This document shows, piece after piece, positions 53,288 through 62,528 of a DNA stretch of 64,000 nt. Both the position numbers and the translations under genes were made by a program. The notes below the pieces were generated by a model. That model ran no database searches. It was not told the origin of the DNA and worked only from the letters and a program-made list of their open reading frames with translations. The DNA lies in NCBI GenBank assembly GCA_021292165.1, contig CM037880.1, positions 22,590,051-22,654,050 on the forward strand, in the 5' to 3' direction. How positions within the stretch are numbered: the first letter of the stretch is position 1; the number at the start of each line of letters is the position of its first letter. This stretch comes from Shinisaurus crocodilurus. Its lineage: Eukaryota; Chordata; Lepidosauria; Squamata; Shinisauridae.

Positions 53288-55921
53288 GGAATGGAATGGA
53301 GTGGAGGGCTTAATGGGTGCCATGGCACTCATGGGCCCTGCGTTTGGGGGGCCCTGCCCTAGATTCCCTATGGGGAAGGGCTCAGTGGTAGAGCACATGC
53401 TGTGCATGTTCACGTTCCAGATTCAATGGCTGGCATCTCCAGGCAGGGCTGGCAAAAAAAAAACCCTGTGTGAAATCCTGGAGAGTCACTTCCAGTTAGT
53501 ATAAACAACACTGAGCCAGATGGACCAATGGTCTGACTTGCTATAACATTTTAAAGACAGAGACACAAGCCAATGTCCGCTCATGCAGCAGGACACCCCC
53601 ATCCTCTCCTCCCTCTGCAGCTTCCCACATGCCTCCAAACTCTGCTCCAGAGGGTCCCCCAACCCTCTGGAACAGATTTGGGGGGCATGCAGGGTCTGCA
53701 GAGGGAGGGGAAATCTATTCCGCCAGTGGTTTGTGTTCCACTGGTGGAACAGCACAGTTGGATCCAAGCCAGCAAGCCTACACATGGACCCTGCATAAAT
53801 CATTGGTGTCTGACATTTTCCCATCAAAAGTAATTTGGTTTATAAGTATCCTTTAAGTTGTCAAAATGTCTGTTTTCCAAAATGTTCCTTTTTAAATTTA
53901 ACATACACTTTATGCTACAAAGCAAACTGCCAAATAAAGAACATCTCTCTTTAGCTTGTAGCCCTGAAGGAACATTGATGAATGATACCCAATCGTCACT
54001 AATTCAGTTATTGTAACAGGGAATGCAGATGTTATTTTGAGACACCGGTCTTTTTCGATCAGCCCACTACACTTGTTTGTTTTTGGACAGGACAGCTGAG
54101 TATTGACATGGAGTCATTTTGTAGACATTGATGTATGTTGTCCCTGTGAAAATGTTAGTGTACATTGCCTTTTTCTAATCCAATGTGGTTTTCTGAGTTA
54201 CTGAAAACATCATTCTCCTTTGTAAGGAAAGCATCTGCTATTGCCAAAACACATACCGGTAGGTGAAATTCTCAAGTACATTAGATTCATCAAGTGCATT
54301 AACAAATCAACTTTTATTTATTCTATTTTAATGATGGAACATTGCATTTACGCTCAGTTTATGACTGAATTGAACTTGGGCATTTTGGATGTAAATATCT
54401 GCTTGCCAGGATTTTTGGTATTTATCCTTTCAATAAAGTTTTATTCATGAACATGAAAAAAGGAACATGATGACATTTCTCTGTAACTTATCCCAAAGCT
54501 AACATAGTTAGTCTAAAGGTGTGTATTCATGTTATGCAAGAGGTATTTGTTCCAGAAGGTGCAGTTCAGGTTTCTCTGGAAGGTTTTCATGGTCAAACAT
54601 TCTTCTCTCATTAAAAGGATGTTTCTCTCACGTGATCATGGTTTTGATTCCAGTAAGCTCACTTAATTCCATTGTCACCAGTGGATTTCTAGTTTAAGTC
54701 GTTTGACTCTGCGAGCTGGATCCAGACTTATCCATGCTTAGTGTAGACCCATTGAAATCACTGGGACTTAAGCTAATCATGACCAACTTAAATCCCACTG
54801 ATTACCATGGGTCTACTCGAAGTATGACAAAGTCTAGATCCATCCCAGTATAAATCATGAAAATGGGGAGTAGTAGATTGCCATCTACTTTAGAACTGTG
54901 TTTCTACTGCATATTTAATTCAATGCAGCAGAAGAATTCAGTGCAGAATTTCAACTTGTCTTTCATTCTGAAGAATGTGTCTGGGAGATTATTATTTGTA
55001 CTTCTAGCTCAGTGAAGAGTATAGAATACGCCAGGCAAGTTTTATAAATATACTGGCAGGTGAATTTCAGCCATGGTGCCTGTTATGTCAAATACTTAAA
55101 ACAAGTACTTGGAGTGATATAAAGATTGAAGCTGAATATCTGAAACCATAACATCAAGTAACACAACAATGAACAACAGAACAGTGACTACACTAAAGCA
55201 GCCAATGCCAGAATAATAAATACCAGCAAAAATCTAGTTTATGAGTGACCACAATATAATAATTCTAGTAGTTTTTTGTGGCCAGTTGCAGTTAGATCCC
55301 ACTGAGTGATTGCTGATGCCACCCAGAATTGCCTCCAGAGGCAGTTACTCTTATTTGTGAATGTTTTAAGCAACGGCTTGTGTTTATATGAGTATAACTG
55401 TGACCAGCCATTTGACAGAGATGAATGCATCAATAGGGAACTTTCTGGGAAGCAAAGACTGTGCTGCTCCATGGACTTTTGGGAGCAGTGACCCTGTCTT
55501 TAAAGAGCAGTGAGATGTGGGACAAGTTGGCCTGAGAACAGTATCACAGTGTCAGGCAAACATTCACACCGGGGGAGTGTGTTCGGGGGAAACGTCTCAG
55601 CTCCTTTTAATCAAGAACTCTGCAAATGTATGTCATGTGCTGTTTAAATTTGATCTGTTGGGACTGGCACTAATTGAGTTCTTTGAGAGTGTGTGAAGAT
55701 GTGTTTTACCCCACAGATAATGAGGTGAAAACATTTTCACTGTGGGTAAATTTCTAGTTTGCTTTCTGTTTAAGCCAGGGGTAGATGTTTTGGAATACAA
55801 CTCCCATAAGCCCCAACTAGCATGGCAGGGATTGCCTTAATGGAACAGAAGCTCTTTCCTGGATGGAACAGGCATTCTATTTTAAAGGCTTTGACTAATT
55901 CAGACTTAGCATACGCATGTT
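53288..55921. other. Intronic stretch with two foldback repeats
   Basis: 53605-53720 is a hairpin (cctctgcagcttcccacatg facing catgcagggtctgcagaggg). 54716-54848 is a GGATCCA-family MITE (gctggatccagacttatcca, then aagtctagatccatcccag). 55778-55835 is a hAT MITE fragment. No exon found. Confidence 0.45.
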
Positions 55922-56080
55922 CATAGATCATAGAGTTGGAAGGGGCCTACAAGGCCATCGAGTCTTAACCCCCTGCTCAGTGCAGGAAACTAGAGGAGGA
56001 GGCTCCCATCCAAGTAATAACCAGGCCTGACCCTGCTTAGTTTTCCACGCTCAGACAAGCTTAGCCAACATGAGCCACAG
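55922..56080 (-). mobile_element. 5S-rRNA-derived SINE with CR1-like tail, copy 2
   Basis: + strand: tcatagatcatagagttgga, then ccccctgctcagtgcaggaa, then 5S-antisense ggctcccatccaagtaataa, ccaggcctgaccctgcttag (56001-56066). The junction and order are identical to 39138-39300. Confidence 0.65.
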
Positions 56081-56325
56081 GCCTGTATTAATTGTTCTCC
56101 ATAATGTTACAATGGGATTTGAATGTAAGTGGCCATAAACTGACTTGTTACAACCTGAGATCAGAACCCTTTGCTCCGCTCAGTACATCAGGCAGGAAAC
56201 TCTTGCAAAAAGTGGCCTTTTCATTGTTCAGATGGCATCAGGTTGTGTTTTTTTTTAGCACTTTTCGAGAAATGGGTCTTGAGCCTTAAAACTGCCGACC
56301 AAAGTGTTCTGCATATGTTCTGTAG

Positions 56326-56500
56326 CCAATGTTGTGTAGTGGATAGAAAATTAGACGTGGAGTTGCCAGACTTAGGCTCAGGTCCCCAAGAATCCTGCTG
56401 TGGATGGCTTGGGCACTAACTCACCCCCCAGGGTGGATATGAGGATAAAATGGATGAACTTGTGTACACTGACATGAGCTCATTGGGAGAAGGAGTAGAT
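56326..56500 (+). mobile_element. Diverged tRNA-derived SINE
   Basis: tagccaatgttgtgtagtgg resembles the SINE head, and aggctcaggtccccaagaat the box-B region. It is followed by cagggtggatatgaggataa. It is much older than the other SINE copies. Confidence 0.4.
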
Positions 56501-56696
56501 ATAATTGTGCTTACTAAATATTTACTAATCAACAAACATTCCGCACATCAGACCTGCAGCTCCATTCACAGGTATTGAAATTTGAGGGTGGTGGTGGTGG
56601 TGGTGTATTGTGGTGATTTTTGAGGGTGGAGCAGCGCAAGCTGGCTTAACTTCCTGGCAGCGTTGGTATTTGTTAGAAGTGTCTTTGTTCAAGTCC
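56501..56696. other. Host flank of the provirus
   Basis: Contains a (GGT)n run at 56587-56606. No gene is seen. The bases agtcc immediately before 56697 would be part of the proviral target duplication, but the other flank is outside the window. Confidence 0.4.
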
Positions 56697-57340
56697 TGTA
56701 AAAAGAAATAGTTCTCTGGACAAGAAAATTGGTGAAAGCAAAGCACTTTTTATTGAATACAGTCTTGCAAGAGTGGGTGCGCTATGCAGGTAGGCACACC
56801 TTAACATTCAAGCAGCGTGTTTTTATTCCCTATGCCCGGCCGCAGGGTTCCTCCCTCATTCCCCCATTGGCTGGGTACTTTGAGGTTTACAGCCTATTCC
56901 GACCGCCTAAACCGAATACATTATTCCCCGCTCCTGTTTACCGACCCTCCTCTTGTTGTGTGGCATCCTGTTACTCTAATTTCCTATTGGCTCTTCCACA
57001 CATTCCTTAATTTCATTTTAACTTTGACCTCTTACTCTCCCATCAGCAGACACCTCTTCTTTTGACACATTTTTATGCCTGGTCTGTGTTTCCAGAAAGG
57101 GAGGATTCTTTATTTATCTGTTACTTACTTATTCAATGTCATCCCTATCTAAGCATAATTTATCATCTACTAATCCTATGCCATCCTTATGACCCGGGCA
57201 TTGAGTTTCTTACATATTTTAGGCCTCATTTATTACTAGACTGGGGCCCCCATTCAGGGTGAGTTCTCTGGCTTCTTTTAATTTCTGTCTTTTATTTTAT
57301 TTAATATAATTTGGGAAAGAAACTTTCTATAATTCTTACA
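56697..57340 (-). mobile_element. 3' LTR of the provirus, 644 bp
   Basis: On the minus strand it starts TGTAAGAATT (57340) right after the polypurine tract and ends TTTTTACA (56697), giving short inverted TG...CA ends. In U3 there are CCAAT boxes (minus strand, 56990-56986 and 56870-56866). An A/T-rich TATA-like gggaataaaa lies at 56830-56821, and AATAAA at 56754-56749 serves as the polyadenylation signal. The order CCAAT, TATA-like, AATAAA, CA end is as expected for a retroviral LTR. The precise end is inferred from the inverted-repeat match. Confidence 0.7.
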
Positions 57341-57363
57341 ATCCCTCCTCTTTTTCTTTTTAC
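57341..57363 (-). promoter_or_regulatory. Polypurine tract
   Basis: The minus strand reads aaaaagaaaaagaggaggga, directly upstream of the LTR's TGTAAG. In retroviruses this RNase H-resistant tract primes plus-strand DNA synthesis (known). Confidence 0.8.
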
Positions 57364-57382
57364 TCTTTTCTTTTCCAACACT

Positions 57383-57931
57383 TTAGTCAATTTCTTTCAT
57401 CTTAATATAGTATGGTGGAGACGTTTCGTCTTCTAATACTATCATACTAGTATCATAAGCCGGAGGAGTCAGTGGCATTTTCTTAGATAGGGCGGTTTCA
57501 ATAAGTCTTTGTGTTAGTCCTCGGACACAAGGGATAATACAACATCCTAACGCTACTAAGACTCCTCCTACCACAATCAGGGAAGTAAACATTGAGATTG
57601 CTAAGGTTTTCCACTTCCCAAACCATGTTTCTAACCATCCTGTCAATGAAGTATTTATTCCTGAGTTTTCAGCAAGTTCCGCTGCCAGGGTATTGAGACC
57701 CTCTAGAGCTTTTGTTATTGTCCCATCAGGAGCAGTATTGTTGGGTATGAAGGTACAACACTGTCCTCCTAACATTACACAGACGCCACCTTTTTCTGCT
57801 AAAACCATGTCCAAAGCCATCCGATTTTCCCAAGCTATTCGACTGGTGGCATCCAATTGCTCCGCTATCCCTTTTATTGCATCTCGGGTATAGTTTATGA
57901 ATCTCTGTTGATTGTAAAAGATGTAATTAAT
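57383..57931 (-). pseudogene. env: env transmembrane-subunit region (after two in-frame UAGs)
   Basis: Same reading frame as the surface-subunit ORF upstream, resumed after UAG codons at 57962-57964 and 57932-57934. The first ATG in the open part is at 57856 (157 codons). From that ATG, a CX6CC motif (C26...C33C34), typical of gamma-type envelopes in which the two subunits are disulfide-linked, is followed by a hydrophobic membrane span (~84-110, including IVVGGVLVALGCCIIP). The ~45-residue cytoplasmic tail carries PPAY and ends at the UAA at 57383. The two UAGs fall between the cleavage site and the heptad region, so a full envelope cannot be made without suppression. Confidence 0.8.
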
Positions 57932-57961
57932 CTAGTCAACATTTTTATTTATGGTTGACCA

Positions 57962-59278
57962 CTAAAAGAGAGCAGACTCAAATCCGGCAGCTATTTGATT
58001 TCGGGCTTTAAATTCATCTGGAACTCCTCGGGGCACCCCTATGGCGTCAATATATATCCCTTTATCAAAGGATGTAACTAGTACATTCCTTTTGTTCCGA
58101 CTATGCCATTCGGGTTTAACTTCCTTTTTAAAGGCCAGGGTGAATGGTACTGCTAATTGTATTATAGCACAAGTCCCAGTCCAATTGGCGGGTAAGGTTG
58201 GCCTTATAGACTTTCCCCCACAATACCACCATAAGTCAGCTCTGGCCACTCTCAAGTTAGAGTAATTCCCATTGCTTAATGTGATGTTCAATACCTCCTT
58301 ACATGTGTTCAGTTCTCCCATTGGCCTGGCCAACCCCCCCACTTGTCGTGAGAAACAAGCAGTGTGATTGACGTGCCTAGTAGAGAATGTCGGAGGCATT
58401 CTTTCACTTTTGGACTTTAAAGCTGGGAACAATAGGGATAGAGACCTGCAAGTCTCATTTCCCCAAGCATCTTTATGCTGGAACAGAGCTATTATACAAC
58501 TCATTCCCAGGGGGTCCTTGCTCCAACCCAGAGGAAAGGGAATTACTTGTGCTACAGGCCTTCCTGATGCACAGGCATAACAGTTACTTTTGTTCAAACT
58601 TTTAGCAGTATACTTCACCCATTCAACCCAGGTGTTCGTGTCTCTATACCCTGTTTCTACTTCAAATGTTTGGCGCAGATCTTCAATCTCAACTACTGTC
58701 ACTACCTTCGGATCATTCAGAGGAGCTTGGAAAGTTTTAACTTTGGGCATGACAGTTGCCTCTAAGGTTTGGTCGTTAGAATCTGACTTTTCTACTATTA
58801 ATCTAAAACAGCATGCAACGGGATCAGTTCCAGAAACACTTATTCCCATGCTAAACGAAGTCTGATTTATTGAGAATTTGGTTGGCCGGCCACCAGAGGG
58901 ATATTTATTCCAAGATGTTTGGACGATGGATACCCATACTGGATTGCAAGTCCCCTCTTCACAATCTGACCGAGTAGGACCTTTACGAATTGAAACCATA
59001 TTTTTTATTCTAGAGTGAGGAGACGCTGCTGTCCATCCTTGGGATTGTGTGGTCCACAAGACTTCGGACCAGCGACGACAGGGCGTCCCTACACACATAT
59101 ATTTGTCTTGGGAACTCCACCGTCTCTGAGTGTTCAAATCTCCACATTTCAACAAGCTGCAGGCATCGAATTTTATAACTTGAGTCTGACTACTTTCTCT
59201 AATTTTTATTACAAACGTAGTGGAGATGTTGCCAACCAGAGATATCAGTATACCTATACAAATTAATCGGGCTGTCAT
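57962..59278 (-). pseudogene. env: env surface-subunit ORF, truncated by in-frame UAG
   Basis: A 438-codon open frame for the receptor-binding envelope subunit. An N-terminal hydrophobic signal peptide (about residues 1-19) is followed by an ectodomain rich in cysteines and N-glycosylation sites. A CXXC motif (CYAC, 233-236) is the kind used in gamma-type envelopes to isomerise the SU-TM disulfide. A furin-like RNKR site is at 394-397. The frame runs ~41 residues past the cleavage site into the fusion region before a UAG. A second UAG follows 9 codons later, and then the same frame continues as the TM part. The fusion-region residues look more like envelopes of fish and reptile ERVs than of mammalian ones (inference). 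The 45-codon ORF ends 30 nt upstream. Confidence 0.85.
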
Positions 59279-59308
59279 GGTTACAATCTTTTAAGGAACT
59301 GAAGGTTT

Positions 59309-59446
59309 CTAATCCTCTGTCAATTCTTTTGACACGGAAACCCCAAAGAACTTGTGTTTATAGATATAACATATAGTTACTAACCCACTAAGAATAAGAA
59401 AGATTACAAGGATTATTTCAGCTACAACTAATTCTCTAGTTTGCAT
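59309..59446 (-). CDS. ORF-C: 45-aa predicted single-pass membrane peptide
   Basis: A short ORF between pol and env. The product begins MQTRELVVAEI and has an uninterrupted hydrophobic stretch (about residues 7-28, ILVIFLILSGLVTICYIY). A short basic then mixed tail (KHKFFG...) ends at a UAG. Topology would be a type-III/type-I small membrane protein, reminiscent only in layout of the small membrane proteins some complex retroviruses encode next to env. Its ATG overlaps the last 11 nt of ORF-B in another frame, and env starts 30 nt after its stop, in the same frame. I recognise no homologue. Expression would need a spliced or bicistronic message. Confidence 0.55.
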   Translation of the reverse strand: MQTRELVVAEIILVIFLILSGLVTICYIYKHKFFGVSVSKELTED

Positions 59447-59651
59447 TATATTGTATCTTCCACCCTGGGAACAAAGGGATTCCCCCTGGAGGGATCTCTC
59501 TGGGTGTGGATCCTATGTCTACAGTAATATTTCTTATTATTTGAGGTCTTCCACCTTGGGACTTCTTTTGCACAATTATCACCTTTTGTTGACCTTGGAT
59601 TTGGACAGGTAAGGATCTAGTTTCTAGCACTAGTGGACTTGGCCCTCCCAT
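59436..59651 (-). CDS. ORF-B: 71-aa protein of unknown function
   Basis: It starts 3 nt after the tandem stops UAG-UGA that end ORF-A and is in the same frame. It is proline- and glycine-rich, basic in the middle (VIIVQKKSQGGRPQIIR), and ends with GGIPLFPGWKIQ. No signal peptide, cysteine motif or recognised domain. Because it shares a frame with ORF-A and pol, it could be a separate spliced product, a readthrough extension, or the decayed end of a once longer ORF-A. The short length and lack of homologues I know keep confidence moderate. Confidence 0.45.
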   Translation of the reverse strand: MGGPSPLVLETRSLPVQIQGQQKVIIVQKKSQGGRPQIIRNITVDIGSTPREIPPGGIPLFPGWKIQYNAN

Positions 59652-59654
59652 TCA

Positions 59655-60242
59655 CTACAGGTCTGCCCACAGTCCTTCTCCACAATACATGTACCCCTTT
59701 GTTTTTCTTTCCCAAGGATCAGAGGTTGCGTATGGGAGTTCCTCGTCTGAATCGTCCAGATTTAGTAGTCCTCCCTTATTTGATCCAAATCTTGACTTAC
59801 ACTGCTTATATTCCAACTCATGGAAATTATTCAGTTGTGGGGGTAATTGGATCACCTGGTGGGCCCAACGCCTAATGCCTCGATTTTGAACTGCTAATTC
59901 GTTTTGTAACTCATATCCTTCTACTTCTCGGACACCGATTTTCCTAAGGAAAAACCACTTATGCCACTGTCCTTGAGTTCCTACCCGTCGGTATCTTATG
60001 ACCCAAAACTGAACTGGCTCTCCAGTTCCTAATTTAGGTAACGCTAAGTCCCCTTTCTCTATCCTTAATTCCCAGAATGGGCACAAGATTTCTTCCCAGA
60101 TCACAGATGATCCTGGGCCTGTAGTCCAGCTGTCTACTAATGGACTTACTATTGTTGCATATCTTTCCTCTGGATCCCAATCCGGGTTGTTATCTGGTCC
60201 CGCATCCCACCCTGGTACAGAATCCCCTATGGTATTGTCCAT
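59655..60242 (-). CDS. ORF-A: 195-aa accessory protein of unknown function
   Basis: An intact ORF whose ATG directly follows the pol stop (UAG-AUG, same frame). The protein is tryptophan-rich (11 of 195). Its N-terminal ~35 residues are acidic (DNNPDWDPEERYA). A central basic-aromatic block follows (FWVIRYRR...QWHKWFFLRK), then an acidic cluster (LNLDDSDEELPYA) and a C-terminal MYCGEGLW. No transmembrane segment, signal peptide or zinc motif. Simple gammaretroviruses have nothing here; lentiviruses and some fish retroviruses carry regulatory or accessory genes in this position (known). I do not recognise the family and assign no function. An intact 588-nt frame in a provirus with few breaks argues that it was a real gene. 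Confidence 0.65.
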   Translation of the reverse strand: MDNTIGDSVPGWDAGPDNNPDWDPEERYATIVSPLVDSWTTGPGSSVIWEEILCPFWELRIEKGDLALPKLGTGEPVQFWVIRYRRVGTQGQWHKWFFLRKIGVREVEGYELQNELAVQNRGIRRWAHQVIQLPPQLNNFHELEYKQCKSRFGSNKGGLLNLDDSDEELPYATSDPWERKTKGYMYCGEGLWADL

Positions 60243-62528
60243 CTAATGGGTAACTTTCTTAAGAACTATTTTCGTGGGTGTTTGTGTTTTAATTACTGTC
60301 CAACTGTTAGCGTTTGGAGGTTCTTCCACAGGCCCTTTCACTCGCGTATAGTGAGTCCACCTTTTTTCGGCTGTCCGGACTGCGGTTTCTGTATTCAGGA
60401 GCGTTTGGAAAGGCCCCTCCCACTCCGGTTGGAGTTTGGCTTCTTTCCACGATTTGATCAACACCCACTGTCCTGGTTGTATATTGTGGACTGCGAATTC
60501 CAGGGGTGGCGTTTGCGCTAGGAGTCCTTTCCTCCTAAGAAAAGATAAAGAAGACGACAGCCCAAGTATATACTGTTTTAAAAACCGATCTTTGGTCTCA
60601 TATTGGGGCAATTCTCCAAGTTGACCCATGTATGGAAGACCAAACAGCATCTCATATGGGGATACTCCTATATCCTTCCGTGGGGCGGTCCTTATCCTTA
60701 ACAAAGCGAGGGGCAAACATTTAGTCCAAGGTAATTTAGTTTCTAAAATTAATTTGCGCAAGGTGGCTTTTAACGTTTGATTCATTCTTTCCACTTTTCC
60801 AGAGGATGGAGGATGCCATGGTGTATGATAATCCCAACTAATTCCCACTCCCTCCATGATTCTTTTCAATACCTTGGAAGTAAAATGACTCCCCTGGTCT
60901 GAATCAATATGTTCCACTATTCCATACCTGGGCAAAATGTGTTCCAGGATAATTTTACTTACTCCAGTTGCAGTGGCAGTTGACATTGGATATGCTTCTA
61001 CCCAGTTGGTTAAATGATCTACTAAGACCAGTATATATTTCAACCTGCCTACTGGAGGGAGTTCTGTAAAATCAACCTGGATACTTTGGAAAGGACGCAA
61101 TCCTGGCTTGCGCCCACCTGGTGGTTGCTTTCTTAGCACCTTTTTGTTGATTTTTCTGCAGATCATACACCGTTCGCAGATCTGCTTTGCTACTGTGTGT
61201 ATCTCCATACACCCATATTCTCTAAGTACTAAATCACACATAGCTTGGACTCCCCAATGGCCCCCTTCATGTAAAATAGCCATAATTTCTCTCATTATTT
61301 GTTTGTTGACCATTTCTCTGCCATCTGGGAGTATCCATTTTCCCTCTTCTACTTCAGTTGCTCCTAATTCTTTTAGTCCTAACATCTCCCTTTCCGTCCA
61401 TACTGGCCTTTCTTTTGTTTTTGGCAACCTAGGGGTTAGCATGTTCATTTTTACTACTTCTTCTCCCATAGCAGCTTCTTTAGCTGCTTCATCCGCTAAT
61501 GCATTCCCTCTTGCTTCAAAGGATGCACCTCTTTGGTGACCAATTATGTGGACCACCGCTATTTCTCTAGGCAAAAGTAAATTTTCTAACACTTCTTGTA
61601 CTAGTGCTCCGTGTACTAGTTCTTTTCCTTTGCTATTTATTAATCCCCTCTCGTGCCATATTTTTCCAAATGTATGTACTACTCCATAAGCATATTTAGA
61701 ATCCGTATAGATGGTCCCATCTTTTTCTTTTAAAGCCTTGAGGGCTTGATTTAAAGCATACAGTTCATAGGTTTGGGCTGACCAGTTATTGGGCAACCTT
61801 CCTGATTCTGTTAGTTCTTTAGTGTTACCATCTATTACGGCATACCCATTGTGTCTTTTTTCTTCCAATACACGGGAGGACCCATCTATAAATAGGCAAG
61901 TTCCCTCATGCAATGGAAGGTCTCTCAAGTCTTGTCTCACTTTAGTCTGATATTCAATGATATCCAGACAATTGTGTTCTAAATTTTCACACTCATGTTC
62001 CCCTTTTGTCAGAAACGTGGCTGGATTCAGACAATTTTCAGTGGTGAGGATTAAATCCTCTTTTTCCATTAGGACCGCTTCATATCTCAAGATTCTAGAA
62101 TCTGTTAGCCATCTCCCTGCCCTTTGTGTCAAAATGGTGCGAACTTGATGAGGCGTACTGACCACTAGTGCCCCTCCAAAAGTTAGCTTCCTGCTTTCTT
62201 CTACTAACAGAGCTGTTCCTGATATTGCCTGAATACATTCTGGCCATCCTCGGGAGACTGGATCCAGAATTTTTGATAGGTATGCTACTGGCTTTCGCTG
62301 TCCTCCCCATTTCTGGGTGAGCACTCCCAAAGCTGTTCCCTCTTGTATGCTGACAAACAAATGAAATGGTTTGTCTAAAGAAGGAAGAGCCAATACTGGA
62401 GCAGTTATCAGATCGTGCTTTAGGATTTTTATTAATTCTTTTTCTCCATCTGTCCACACTAATTCATTTGGTTTTTCTTCCAATAATTTTAGATACAGTC
62501 CTTTAGTTTTAGCCGCATAGGAATCTAT
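60243..62528 (-). CDS. pol: pol C-terminal part: RNase H and integrase
   Basis: Continues the pol frame after the UAG at 62529-62531. The first ATG is at 62483, giving 746 codons numbered here. RT connection, then RNase H with its acidic set D200 (FIDGSS), E240 (TYELYAL), D261 (YTDSKYA) and D331 (ALADEAA). The integrase zinc-binding site is H405, H409, C436, C439. The catalytic D,D-35-E is D471 (VDFTE), D529 (SDQGSHF) and E565 (GKVERMNQT). The C-terminal domain (GQWVLIKSW...PEWEGPFQTLLNT) is of gammaretroviral type. RNase H degrades the RNA template and integrase inserts viral DNA. No break is seen over 2.2 kb. The stop UAG directly precedes the ATG of ORF-A. Confidence 0.9.
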   Translation of the reverse strand: MDSYAAKTKGLYLKLLEEKPNELVWTDGEKELIKILKHDLITAPVLALPSLDKPFHLFVSIQEGTALGVLTQKWGGQRKPVAYLSKILDPVSRGWPECIQAISGTALLVEESRKLTFGGALVVSTPHQVRTILTQRAGRWLTDSRILRYEAVLMEKEDLILTTENCLNPATFLTKGEHECENLEHNCLDIIEYQTKVRQDLRDLPLHEGTCLFIDGSSRVLEEKRHNGYAVIDGNTKELTESGRLPNNWSAQTYELYALNQALKALKEKDGTIYTDSKYAYGVVHTFGKIWHERGLINSKGKELVHGALVQEVLENLLLPREIAVVHIIGHQRGASFEARGNALADEAAKEAAMGEEVVKMNMLTPRLPKTKERPVWTEREMLGLKELGATEVEEGKWILPDGREMVNKQIMREIMAILHEGGHWGVQAMCDLVLREYGCMEIHTVAKQICERCMICRKINKKVLRKQPPGGRKPGLRPFQSIQVDFTELPPVGRLKYILVLVDHLTNWVEAYPMSTATATGVSKIILEHILPRYGIVEHIDSDQGSHFTSKVLKRIMEGVGISWDYHTPWHPPSSGKVERMNQTLKATLRKLILETKLPWTKCLPLALLRIRTAPRKDIGVSPYEMLFGLPYMGQLGELPQYETKDRFLKQYILGLSSSLSFLRRKGLLAQTPPLEFAVHNIQPGQWVLIKSWKEAKLQPEWEGPFQTLLNTETAVRTAEKRWTHYTRVKGPVEEPPNANSWTVIKTQTPTKIVLKKVTH

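Noticed and set aside
57693..59266. Plus-strand open frames opposite env (62-91 codons)
   Set aside because: Shadows of the env reading frame with no independent signals.
61108..61539. 143-codon plus-strand frame opposite pol
   Set aside because: Antisense shadow of the integrase/RNase H region; hydrophobic composition is due to the complementary codons.
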